NCBI RefSeq assembly: GCF_047718555.1 | Contig: NZ_JBDNRK010000010.1 | Location: forward strand, 40,435-104,434 | Source: Clostridium_I sp047718555 | GTDB lineage: Bacteria > Bacillota > Clostridia > Clostridiales > Clostridiaceae | DNA: 64,000 nt | Reading direction: 5' to 3' | Shown here: positions 55,041-63,188 of the stretch, piece by piece | Layout: each line of letters begins with the position of its first letter | Position numbering within the stretch: the stretch's first letter is position 1 | Notes under the pieces: model-generated | What the model was told of the DNA's origin: nothing | What the model saw: only the letters and a program-made list of their open reading frames with translations | Database searches by the model: none | Position numbers and translations under genes: made by a program

Positions 55041-55857
55041 TTTTTTCCTTCTCCGTAAGTACTTCGTTCATGCTTCCAGTTCTATATCCAAAAAGATCTA
55101 AAGTTACATATTTAAATCCTATATCTTTTAATCTATCCACAACTTTGTCCATTAATTCCACATTGAAAAATTTTTTTCTTTCCTCAGGTGAAACCTCTAT
55201 TCTAGCAATATCTCCATGATGTCTTACTCTCACCTGACGAAAACCTAAATCCAATAAAAATTGTTCTGACTCCTCTATCATTTCCAGTTTACTGGTAGTT
55301 ATTTCACTACCATAGGGAACTCTAGAGGATAAGCATGCAAAAGAAGGCTTATTCCAAGTTTTTAAACCCATGGATTTTGATAACTCTCTTATATCCTCTT
55401 TGGACAAGTTTGCTTCCTTTAAAGGGCTAATTACATCAAGTTCTTTAGCAGCCTCCATACCCGGCCTATAATCCCTAGTATCATCTAAATTTGAACCATC
55501 TAAGATTTGTTCTACATTATTTTCTCTTGCTACTTCTTTTATTTTTGTAAATAATTCTTTTTTACAAAAATAGCATCTATTTGTAGGATTTTTTGAAAAG
55601 CCTTCAATATCTAATTCCTCTGAAACTATAACAATATGCTTTACTCCTATTTCTTCAGCAAATTTCTTTGCCTCCTTAAATTCTCTTTCAGGATATGTAG
55701 AAGATTTAGCTGTTACTGCAATAACCTTGTCACCAAGAACATCATGAGCAACCTTTAATAAAAAAGTACTGTCAACTCCACCTGAATACGCTATGGCTGC
55801 ACTTTTAAGTTCTCTTATGTTGTCCTTTAACCTATTTAATTTATAATCAATACTCAT
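55033..55857 (-). CDS. larE: ATP-dependent sulfur transferase LarE
   Basis: LarE adds sulfur to pyridinium-dicarboxylate mononucleotide, the precursor of the nickel-pincer cofactor of lactate racemase. The PP-loop 'AIAYSGGVDSTFLLKVA' (residues 21-37) activates with ATP. Cysteines lie at 95 and 98 ('NRCYFCKK') and 175 ('SFACLSSR'). The three-cysteine pattern suggests a [4Fe-4S]-dependent, catalytic LarE like that of Thermotoga instead of the single-cysteine sacrificial form. No larA, larB or larC is in the window. Its 274 residues fit. It is co-transcribed with the helicase downstream. Confidence 0.9.
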   Translation of the reverse strand: MSIDYKLNRLKDNIRELKSAAIAYSGGVDSTFLLKVAHDVLGDKVIAVTAKSSTYPEREFKEAKKFAEEIGVKHIVIVSEELDIEGFSKNPTNRCYFCKKELFTKIKEVARENNVEQILDGSNLDDTRDYRPGMEAAKELDVISPLKEANLSKEDIRELSKSMGLKTWNKPSFACLSSRVPYGSEITTSKLEMIEESEQFLLDLGFRQVRVRHHGDIARIEVSPEERKKFFNVELMDKVVDRLKDIGFKYVTLDLFGYRTGSMNEVLTEKEKNE

Positions 55858-56239
55858 ATTTATTCCCCTTTTATATAATTTAGATCATATGAAGCTGCAT
55901 ATTAATTGAAAAATATTAACCATATTTTATATTATACAAAAATACAAATGTAAAAATAATAACCCCATGGAGATATCCTCAAAATACAGTATAATAAAAA
56001 TATACCACTAAATAGTTAATTATACCTTTAAATATCCCGTAAATTACACATATTATTAAGATAATTTTATATATTCCTTTATCAATTGTCAATATAGCTA
56101 AAAGTGTCTTACAATTAGTAATTTAAGAGAAAGTCAAACTAAAAACAGTAGAAAGTCAAAATTGACAAAAACTTATACAAAGTATACAATTATTAAAGTT
56201 TTTAGCAGAATGAAAATATAATTGTACAAGGAGAATAAA

Positions 56240-57382
56240 ATGACTATTTCATTTGAAGAATTAGGATTAAATATAGACTTAATAAATAGCCTGGAAAAGC
56301 AGGATATAAAAATTCCTACAGATATACAGGCTAAAGTTATACCTCTAGCATTGGAAAACAAGGATATAATAGCAAAATCTCAAACCGGTACTGGAAAAAC
56401 TCTTGCTTACCTTCTTCCCATATTCCAGAAAATAGATTCTGAGAAGAAAGAAATGCAGTGTATCATTCTTGCACCTACTCATGAATTGGTAATGCAAATA
56501 GATAGAGAAATACAGCTATTATCACAAAATTCTCAGATAAATGTAACATCTTGCACTATAATAGGTGATGTTAATATGTCAAGACAAATTGAAAAATTGA
56601 AGAAAAAACCCCATATAATAGTAGGTTCTCCAGGACGTATTTTTGAACTTATCAAAAAAAGAAAAATAGCAAGTCACACCATTAAAACCATCATTATTGA
56701 TGAATGTGACAAACTACTGGACAAAAATAATATATCTAAGGTAAAGGATATAATAAAAACTACTATGCGAGACAGACAATTAATGGCCTTTTCTGCAAGT
56801 ATAAATGAAACTGCATTAAGTTCTGCTTCTTCCCTGATGAAAGAACCTTTAATTATAAAAATTCAGGATGAAATACTTAACACCAATGTTCATCATATGT
56901 ATTTCTTATCAGAACTAAGAGATAAATTTGAATTGCTTAGAAAGATAATATCCTCTGAAAATCCTAAAAAATCTCTCATATTTATAAACAAACCTGTTGA
57001 AATAGAATTTATAGTATCTAAGCTTCAATATCATCATATAAGCTGTTATGGTCTATATGGAAACGCTGGAAAAGAGGAAAGAAAAAAAGCCTTAGCAGAT
57101 TTTAGAAATGGTAAAATTCAATTTTTAGTGGCTTCTGACATAGCAGCAAGGGGATTAGATGTTAAAGATATAACTCACATATTTAATTTAGATTTGCCAG
57201 AAGATCCACAAGAATATCTCCACAGAGTAGGCAGAACTGGAAGAATGAATAAAGCTGGCATAACTATTTCAATTATTACAAAAGACAATTTACCTACTAT
57301 AAAAAAATATGAAAATAAATTTAACCTTGAAATTAAAGAAAAATATATATTCAAAGGCAAAATCATTGATAAAACTAAATGA
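56240..57382 (+). CDS. DEAD-box helicase with DECD motif, no C-terminal extension
   Basis: A 380-residue RNA helicase core only, starting at ATG 56240 (MTISFEELGLN), behind aaggag. Motif I is 'AKSQTGTGKT' and motif VI 'HRVGRTGRM'. Motif II reads 'IIDECDKLLD' (DECD) and motif III 'SAS' in place of SAT, so it differs from the neighbouring DbpA-like helicase. Short helicases of this kind act in cold adaptation or RNA decay, but the RNA target is unknown. It is divergently transcribed from larE, with a 382-base gap, and followed by a strong terminator. Confidence 0.88.
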   Translation: MTISFEELGLNIDLINSLEKQDIKIPTDIQAKVIPLALENKDIIAKSQTGTGKTLAYLLPIFQKIDSEKKEMQCIILAPTHELVMQIDREIQLLSQNSQINVTSCTIIGDVNMSRQIEKLKKKPHIIVGSPGRIFELIKKRKIASHTIKTIIIDECDKLLDKNNISKVKDIIKTTMRDRQLMAFSASINETALSSASSLMKEPLIIKIQDEILNTNVHHMYFLSELRDKFELLRKIISSENPKKSLIFINKPVEIEFIVSKLQYHHISCYGLYGNAGKEERKKALADFRNGKIQFLVASDIAARGLDVKDITHIFNLDLPEDPQEYLHRVGRTGRMNKAGITISIITKDNLPTIKKYENKFNLEIKEKYIFKGKIIDKTK

Positions 57383-57417
57383 TCATTATATTTTGTGATT
57401 CATACTTGTGAGAAAAG

Positions 57418-57478
57418 ACGAACTAATAAATGGAAAAATTTACACCCCTGGGGTGTAAATTTTTCCATTCTTAGTTCG
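57418..57478. terminator. Strong bidirectional terminator
   Basis: A perfect 18-bp stem (atggaaaaatttacaccc with gggtgtaaatttttccat and a 3-base loop), extended by acgaacta / tagttcgt, lies between the convergent helicase and aminotransferase genes. Confidence 0.85.
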
Positions 57479-57495
57479 TAATATTCTATTATTAC

Positions 57496-58662
57496 TTATT
57501 TTATTGACTTTATAAATCTCTCTATCCTTTTCATAGCTTCCAATATATGATCCATTGATGAAGCATAGCAAGCTCTAATAAATCCTTCGCCGCATTCTCC
57601 AAAGGCATTACCAGGAATTACTAGTACCTTTTCTTTTCTTAAAAGTTCTTCACAAAATTTATCTGACGTCATACCCGTAGATTTTATAGATGGAAATACA
57701 TAAAATGCACCTAAAGGTTCAAAGCATTCTAGCCCCATATTTTTAAAACCGCTTACCATCACACGTCTTCTTCTATTGTATTCACTAACCATTCCCTTTA
57801 CGGAGTTTTCTGCATTTTTTAACGCCTCAATAGCAGCATATTGAGCAGTAGTAGGAGAACACATTATTGCATATTGATGTATTTTTTTCATAGCATTTAT
57901 TAGTATTTTATTTCCGCAAACATATCCAAGTCTCCAGCCGGTCATAGCATAGGCCTTTGAAAAACCATTTATTACTATAGTTTTGTCTCTTATTTCCGGA
58001 AAACTAGCTATAGATACATGAGTTTTTTCATAAGTTAATTCAGAATATATCTCATCAGATATAATTATTATATCTCTATCCTTTAATACCTCTACAATTG
58101 ACTTTAATTCATCTCTTGTCATAGTAGCTCCTGTAGGGTTATTGGGAAAAGGTATTATGACAACTTTGGTTTTTGGTGTTATTGCTTCTTCTAAAAGTTG
58201 TGGTGTTAATTTAAATTTATCACAAGCTCTAAGATTTAATATTTTAGGAGTGGCACCAGTGAAAGCTGTACAACCTTTATATGCAACAAAACTTGGCTCT
58301 GGTATTATAACTTCATCTCCAGGTCCTACTAGAGCTCTCAAAGCTATATCTATTCCTTCACTACCTCCAACAGTTACAATAATTTCGTCTTTTGGATCAT
58401 AGTTTAATTTGTATTTATTTTTTAATGAATTAGCTATTTCTCTACGCAATTCCATAAAGCCAGCATTGGAGGAATAATGAGTATGGCCTTGCTCTAAGGA
58501 ATATATTCCAGATTCAACTACATTCCAGGGTGTAACAAAATCCGGTTCACCTATTCCAAGAGATATAGCATCCTCCATATCATTTACCATATCAAAGTAT
58601 TTTCTTATGCCTGAAGGAGGCATATTTCTTACATTTTCACGTATCATGTCCTGAAGCATCAT
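57496..58662 (-). CDS. Class I/II PLP aminotransferase
   Basis: An aspartate-aminotransferase-fold enzyme of 388 residues. 'SLGIGEPDFVTPWNV' near residue 34, 'PNNPTGATMTRDEL' (cofactor binding) near 175, and the PLP lysine in 'INGFSKAYAMTGWRLG' near 235 are typical of the PatA/aromatic-transaminase branch. The amino donor and acceptor are not determined. The start overlaps the stop of the Lrp-type gene (ATGA), so both are translated together behind a T-box. The T-box and Lrp context suggests an amino acid, possibly leucine or an aromatic one, as substrate. Confidence 0.9.
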   Translation of the reverse strand: MMLQDMIRENVRNMPPSGIRKYFDMVNDMEDAISLGIGEPDFVTPWNVVESGIYSLEQGHTHYSSNAGFMELRREIANSLKNKYKLNYDPKDEIIVTVGGSEGIDIALRALVGPGDEVIIPEPSFVAYKGCTAFTGATPKILNLRACDKFKLTPQLLEEAITPKTKVVIIPFPNNPTGATMTRDELKSIVEVLKDRDIIIISDEIYSELTYEKTHVSIASFPEIRDKTIVINGFSKAYAMTGWRLGYVCGNKILINAMKKIHQYAIMCSPTTAQYAAIEALKNAENSVKGMVSEYNRRRRVMVSGFKNMGLECFEPLGAFYVFPSIKSTGMTSDKFCEELLRKEKVLVIPGNAFGECGEGFIRACYASSMDHILEAMKRIERFIKSIK

Positions 58663-59138
58663 ATAAATAAGCCCTCCCTGTCATCCTTTGGTTTATCCCT
58701 AAAAATAGTACCTTTATCCTTATATTTCTTAAGCACAAAATGAGTAGAAGTGCTTAAGACATATTCCTGTACAGCTAGTTTTTCTGCCACAAATAAAGCC
58801 ACTTCTTTCATGGTCTTGCCCTCTATTATAACTGTCAGATCAAAGCCTCCAGACATTAAATAACAGGATTTAACTTCTGGAAATTTATATATTCTCTCGG
58901 CAACTTTATCAAAACCCTCTCCTCTTTGAGGCGTTATCTTCACTTCTATTAGTGCAAGCACTTCTTCTTTACTGGTCTTTTCCCAATTAACCAATGCAGT
59001 ATAACCTACAATAGTATTGTTGTCCTCATATTTTTTAATAGCCTCCTTGACTTCATCTACACTTTTTCCAGTCATCTGTGCTATTTCCTCTGCTGTATAC
59101 TTACTATTTTTTTCAAGAATTTCAAGAATCTCTTCCAT
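58659..59138 (-). CDS. Lrp/AsnC-family transcriptional regulator
   Basis: A 159-residue regulator. The N-terminal helix-turn-helix is residues 1-50 ('KYTAEEIAQMTGKSVDEVKE') and the C-terminal RAM ligand-binding domain is about 65-145 ('VLALIEVKITPQRGEGFDKV', 'KSCYLMSGGFDLTVIIEGK'). Such proteins form octamers and sense amino acids. It lies in one operon with an aminotransferase and behind a T-box leader, so it may control its partner's pathway. The start has a ggggag site. Its DNA targets are unknown. Confidence 0.92.
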   Translation of the reverse strand: MEEILEILEKNSKYTAEEIAQMTGKSVDEVKEAIKKYEDNNTIVGYTALVNWEKTSKEEVLALIEVKITPQRGEGFDKVAERIYKFPEVKSCYLMSGGFDLTVIIEGKTMKEVALFVAEKLAVQEYVLSTSTHFVLKKYKDKGTIFRDKPKDDREGLFI

Positions 59139-59242
59139 AAAAATTTCTCCCCTTAATTAAAAATTATTTTTATATAACATATATTTTAAAAATAATCAGC
59201 TAATATTTTTAGTTTAGCTTGCTATTTTTTTTCTATGCGTAA

Positions 59243-59548
59243 AACAAAAATACTCCTTTATCCCGGAAAGGGACGAAGAAGTATTCGCGGTACCACCCTA
59301 ATTAAAGTCTTTTCAGACTTTCTCTTTAGTAGAAAATATTTTCTTTCCCCTATAACGTGAGGACACGTCTTTATCTATTTTAGGAACGACAAGTATATTA
59401 AAAATAATCAATGTTACAACTTATTTTATATCATACCAATTAGTTCATTCCAATTTCTCAATAGGAAACTCAGAGACTGCCTTCCATAAGATATATCATT
59501 GGACTTTCAGCTAAGGTATCTCTAAAAAATAATCTATAAACAATTTAG
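59243..59548 (-). promoter_or_regulatory. T-box riboswitch upstream of the Lrp/aminotransferase operon, probably leucine
   Basis: On the minus strand the core AGGGTGGTACCGCG (59287-59300) is followed by the terminator stem aatacttcttcgtccc / gggataaaggagtatt and five or more Ts. TGGT pairs with ACCA, so the tRNA discriminator is A. Stem I closes with atacc / ggtat; in the specifier loop the context GAA-CTA-A puts CTA (Leu) at 59441-59443, and tRNA-Leu has discriminator A. Codon ACT (Thr) in a shifted reading is the main alternative, so the amino acid is less sure than for the cysteine leader. Confidence 0.88.
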
Positions 59549-59715
59549 TTTGTTTTATTCGATACCTTTTCCAACTCTCTTTGTATATAATCCTTATGTA
59601 CTCTTTCTCATCATAGTTTTTACAACTAGTTTTTATCAATTATATCAAAAGCACTGCCACTATTCAAGATTTTTAATATTTATTTTCATTCTATTATTTT
59701 TTAATTATCTCTTAT

Positions 59716-59879
59716 TTAGGCATCTTCAAAAAATAACTAAGTCAGTATGCTAGCCTATTTTAAATCCTACTGCGTCAACAGAACCCTCTGATAGTCCAAC
59801 TATCATCAGAACCTGTTTCCTTGTTGGATTCAAAATATTCGTCGCATCTTTGACTTCTTATTTATTTTCAGATGCCTTA
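59716..59879. repeat. Family A MITE-like repeat, full-length copy overlapping ytfJ
   Basis: A 164-bp copy with ends TTAGGCATCTTC and CAGATGCCTTA. Its right end lies inside the coding region of ytfJ: the codons for the last residues and the stop (59858-59860) belong to the repeat. The interior matches other copies (cctgtttccttgttggattc). Confidence 0.85.
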
Positions 59880-60274
59880 TTGTTTTTTTCAGATGATTTA
59901 GCTTCCTCATGATTTTTATCAGACTTCTTTGATTTAAATTTAGAAACTATTTCTGGCACTAAATTAAGTAAGCTATCTAAGTTATTTTTACCGGATATAG
60001 GCAAAAGATTAACCTTATCTCCGGTAATTGCAATCACTGCATTAGGAGTAACTTTAGCCGCAGCTCCAAGCCCTGTTCCATTTATTGCAGCTCCCTTATC
60101 ACCATTATTTCCTGCACCTGTACCACATCCAAAAGAAAGACTTATTATAGGAACTAAGGTAGTTTCCCCTACTGTTATTGGTTCACCTACAACAGTTTCA
60201 GTCTTCAAAAAATTTTCAAGGTTACTAAATAAAGTATCCAAATTTTCCTTTAATGATGCTTGATTTTCCATTTT
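59858..60274 (-). CDS. gerW: Sporulation protein YtfJ/GerW
   Basis: A 138-residue protein starting at ATG 60274 (MENQASLKENLD), behind aaggaggg. The Spore_YtfJ domain is visible: 'LFSNLENFLKTETVVGEPIT', 'IISLSFGCGTGAGN' and 'AAAKVTPNAVIAITGDKVNL' with the conserved glycine-rich turn. In Bacillus, GerW is made in the forespore and is needed for proper germination. The gene directly upstream encodes a DUF2953 protein (ytfI counterpart), the same order as in Bacillus. The C-terminal 'KASENK' and the stop are encoded by a family A repeat, so the natural tail may have been replaced. Confidence 0.9.
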   Translation of the reverse strand, partial: KMENQASLKENLDTLFSNLENFLKTETVVGEPITVGETTLVPIISLSFGCGTGAGNNGDKGAAINGTGLGAAAKVTPNAVIAITGDKVNLLPISGKNNLDSLLNLVPEIVSKFKSKKSDKNHEEAKSSEKNNKASENK

Positions 60275-60310
60275 ATTCCCTCCTTGCATATATTTAAATT
60301 ATACGCCAAA

Positions 60311-60943
60311 CTAGGCTCTTTTTAATACAATTTTCCTTAAATCTTTTTTCAATAATAATTTTACAGTTTTTAATATTATAATAAAAAGATTTATTTTACC
60401 TTTAATCTCAATGAAAACATCTAAAATCACCTCATCAAACACAGGAGAAACATTTATTCTTATATCTGAAAAATTTGATTTTATTACTGAAGCCACCGCA
60501 CTTATAGTCCCAGTGGCAAAGGGATCATCTAAGCCGTACACACCCTCAATAGTTATACTTCTGGGTTTTACTATTAAAATTATATCCTTTAAGTATAAAA
60601 ACAATTTTTTCAAAGTATCCAGCTCTAAAAGTTGAAGATTCACTGAAATTTTTCTGTTTTTATTTGAATTTTTTTCTATATGCTTATTGCTATTTTTTCT
60701 TAAATTAGAATAAACACAAAAATTTATAAAATAAAACTTTATTTCAAAATCATCCGATGTTTTTAAAACATTAAGTCTAAGTAATCCTAAAAACCAATTT
60801 ATTTGAATTTCACCCTTAAGGTCATCATTAATATCCCCTTGAATAATGTAATTATATGGAATGACTAATAACATAATTACTAGGATTATAGCTATAAATA
60901 ATATTGTAATAAAAATCTTTAAAGCTAATATTACTCCATACAT
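60311..60943 (-). CDS. DUF2953 protein (YtfI-like)
   Basis: A 210-residue protein with one N-terminal membrane helix (residues 5-30) and a hydrophobic C-terminal stretch. 'GDINDDLKGEIQINWFLGLL' and 'ITIEGVYGLDDPFATGTISA' are typical of DUF2953. Its position directly upstream of ytfJ (36 bases) matches the Bacillus ytfI-ytfJ pair, so a role in sporulation is likely, though the function is unknown. The start ATG has a weak aggtagg site. Confidence 0.82.
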   Translation of the reverse strand: MYGVILALKIFITILFIAIILVIMLLVIPYNYIIQGDINDDLKGEIQINWFLGLLRLNVLKTSDDFEIKFYFINFCVYSNLRKNSNKHIEKNSNKNRKISVNLQLLELDTLKKLFLYLKDIILIVKPRSITIEGVYGLDDPFATGTISAVASVIKSNFSDIRINVSPVFDEVILDVFIEIKGKINLFIIILKTVKLLLKKDLRKIVLKRA

Positions 60944-61090
60944 TATTTCTACCTACCTTTAAAATTAAAAAATCTTATTCACATACCACTCTACCATTTG
61001 CAAATTCATAATTTCAAAATATATAAAGAATCAGTAGCTTCACAGCACAGCTTCAAAGTCTCTTTATACATTTTACATTTATACTAAAAC

Positions 61091-62944
61091 CTAAGAATAT
61101 ATATCTGAAAACTCAATATTAATTCTTTCCGTATCCGTCTCATAAAAGGCTTTGTTTTCAGCATTCTTTTCCACATGCTTCACTGGCAAATCTATAATAA
61201 AACTACTCCCCAGTCCAACTTGACTTTCAATAGCTATTGTACCTCCATGCAATTCTACAAAGGATTTCACCAGACACAAACCTAGTCCCGTTCCCTCTCT
61301 ATTTCTGCTTAAGGTTTTATCAACTTGCCCAAATCTTTCAAAGATTAGATTCTTCTTATCTTCCGGTATCCCTATACCCGTATCTTTAACAATAATAGAA
61401 ACCGTTTCTCCTTTATCTATTACGTTAACTAATATTTGCCCTCCAGCATTTGTAAATTTAACGGCATTTGATAGTAAATTCAACATAATTCTTTCAATCT
61501 TATCTCCATCCACTGCTGTTATCTTTTCCTCCACATTAGTATCAAAAATAAGTTTGATACCTTTGTTTTGTACATAATCTGCTATGGATAAAGTTATATC
61601 CTCTACCATATTTACAATATTAGTATTTTCTAATTGAATTTTTAAAAAACCAGTATCTGATTTTGTCAAATCAAGTAAATTATTTATAAGCTTTAATAAT
61701 CTATAACTGTTTGTCCTCATAATATCCACATAATCATTTCTCTTTTTTATATAATTACAATCTCCATCTTTATTATACAACTTTATCATCTGTAATGCAG
61801 AAAATATGAGATTAAGCGGTGTTTTTAACTCATGAGATATATTTATAAAAAATTCTGTAATAGTTTTGTTGAATTCTCTAGATTCTTGTAATAGCTTTGT
61901 ATTCCTTTCCACATCTTTTTGTAATTCTACTACCTCTTTTTCTGAAGTTATGTTTCTCAAAATACTGAGAATAGTAGGTTTGCCCTCATACATAAAAAAA
62001 GAAGATGTGTTTTCAATAGATATGATTTCATTACTGGAGTTCAATACTCTCTCTTCGAAAACCAATTTAGGCAATTTTTCTTTGTATATTCTGCAAAATT
62101 GATCTCTTAGATGTATCTTTTCTTCCTCAGGTAAAAAAGACGCAATGGATTTTCCTACAAGTTCTGAATAGCTTGAAAATCCTAATAGTTTAGCTGCACT
62201 TTCATTTACAAATATTAATTTATTATTATGATGTACTAAAATAGCTTCATAAGAGTTTTCTATGAGCAAATTATAACAGGACTTATTTTTTAATAAATTT
62301 TCCTCCATAAATTTTCTCTGTTCATGATTTTTTTCTAATCTATTGTTTAAAAGCTTTAATTGTACATCCTTATTTTCAATTCTCTTATCTTCAATCTCCT
62401 TATAATACCCTAAAGGCCAGGCTGTCAAAATAAAAACTCCAACTATAATCAAATCATTTTGAAAATAATAGTTTATATCTCCACTGGTAACATAGGTAAA
62501 ATCTATTATTAAAATTATAGCTGAAGAAATAAATGCTGTGAGCATTCCCATTCTTTTTCCAAGTTGAAGTGTAGAGGAGATTATTACAAGCAAAAAAAGA
62601 CATTTTATTTGGTTGGAATAGGTATTAGTTGTAAGTATTAGTGTTGTGTAGATTATAGTAAGTAACGTATTTTCAATATTTATTATTATTATTATATACT
62701 TAAATTTATGTATTTTTGATGTTATATGAGAAAGAAACCACCATAGAAATATAACTGAAAATGCAATTAGTCCAACTGAACTCATTTTAAAAAAGTCATT
62801 AAATCTATCTCCAATTAAATTATGTTGGAATGCTCTTTCGTATATAATAATCAAGCAAAAAAATAATGATGCCAATTTTACAATAGAAATTATTTCATTC
62901 ATTTTACTTTCACTATTATTCTGAAATTGTTCCATATTATTCAC
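61091..62944 (-). CDS. Orphan membrane sensor histidine kinase next to agrBD (kinase 3)
   Basis: A 617-residue kinase. Five or six membrane segments (residues 20-180), a coiled coil, a PAS domain (about 222-337), HisKA with His371 in 'FFINISHELKTPLNLIF' and an HATPase ('NLLSNAVKFTN', 'DTGIGIPEDK', 'GTGLGLCLVKSF') are present. GTG 62944 or ATG 62935 can start it; neither has a good ribosome site. It ends 'ERINIEFSDIYS', the tail shared with kinases 1 and 2. It lies 70 bases downstream of agrD, separated by a 12-bp hairpin. Its architecture is not that of AgrC (no HPK10-type fold seen), and no agrA follows. Confidence 0.92.
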   Translation of the reverse strand: MNNMEQFQNNSESKMNEIISIVKLASLFFCLIIIYERAFQHNLIGDRFNDFFKMSSVGLIAFSVIFLWWFLSHITSKIHKFKYIIIIINIENTLLTIIYTTLILTTNTYSNQIKCLFLLVIISSTLQLGKRMGMLTAFISSAIILIIDFTYVTSGDINYYFQNDLIIVGVFILTAWPLGYYKEIEDKRIENKDVQLKLLNNRLEKNHEQRKFMEENLLKNKSCYNLLIENSYEAILVHHNNKLIFVNESAAKLLGFSSYSELVGKSIASFLPEEEKIHLRDQFCRIYKEKLPKLVFEERVLNSSNEIISIENTSSFFMYEGKPTILSILRNITSEKEVVELQKDVERNTKLLQESREFNKTITEFFINISHELKTPLNLIFSALQMIKLYNKDGDCNYIKKRNDYVDIMRTNSYRLLKLINNLLDLTKSDTGFLKIQLENTNIVNMVEDITLSIADYVQNKGIKLIFDTNVEEKITAVDGDKIERIMLNLLSNAVKFTNAGGQILVNVIDKGETVSIIVKDTGIGIPEDKKNLIFERFGQVDKTLSRNREGTGLGLCLVKSFVELHGGTIAIESQVGLGSSFIIDLPVKHVEKNAENKAFYETDTERINIEFSDIYS

Positions 62945-62962
62945 ACACCCATTTTAAAAATC

Positions 62963-62989
62963 ACTACCACCGGTAAAACCGGTGGTAGT
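62963..62989 (-). terminator. Hairpin between agrD and kinase 3
   Basis: A perfect 12-bp stem (actaccaccggt / accggtggtagt) with a 3-base loop is followed on the minus strand by gattttta. It could end the agrBD transcript or let part of it read into the kinase gene. Confidence 0.75.
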
Positions 62990-63015
62990 CTAAGTACAAT
63001 GAAATATAAGTATTA

Positions 63016-63165
63016 TTAATCCTTATATTTTTTCTGTTGCAAACATTTTGGTTCTTTTGGTTGATAAAAGCTTATTAAGCAAGCTGAAGCTGAAGTAGAA
63101 AAAGCTGCACGTCTAAATACAAAAGTTGCTGTATTCTTAATAATTTTTTTAAATTGGTTTCTCAT
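63016..63165 (-). CDS. agrD: AgrD-type autoinducing peptide precursor
   Basis: A 49-residue ORF directly downstream of agrB, starting at ATG 63165, 4-7 bases after a perfect aaggaggt box. The N-terminal part is a basic amphipathic leader ('MRNQFKKIIKNTATFVFRR'), then 'AFSTSASACLISFYQPKEP' and a charged tail. In clostridial AgrD proteins the mature peptide is a five-residue thiolactone starting at the Cys and ending before a Q-P-x-x-P segment. Here that predicts a ring of C-L-I-S-F (Cys29 to Phe33) with the tail YQPKEPKCL removed by AgrB. A second Cys at 41 is unusual. The signal sequence is predicted, not shown. Confidence 0.85.
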   Translation of the reverse strand: MRNQFKKIIKNTATFVFRRAAFSTSASACLISFYQPKEPKCLQQKKYKD

Positions 63166-63188
63166 TTTCTTACCTCCTTGCAATATTT

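Noticed and set aside
61091..62944. Calling kinase 3 AgrC
   Set aside because: It has a PAS domain and a normal HisKA domain with SHELKTP, whereas AgrC kinases belong to the HPK10 group; only the position suggests a link.
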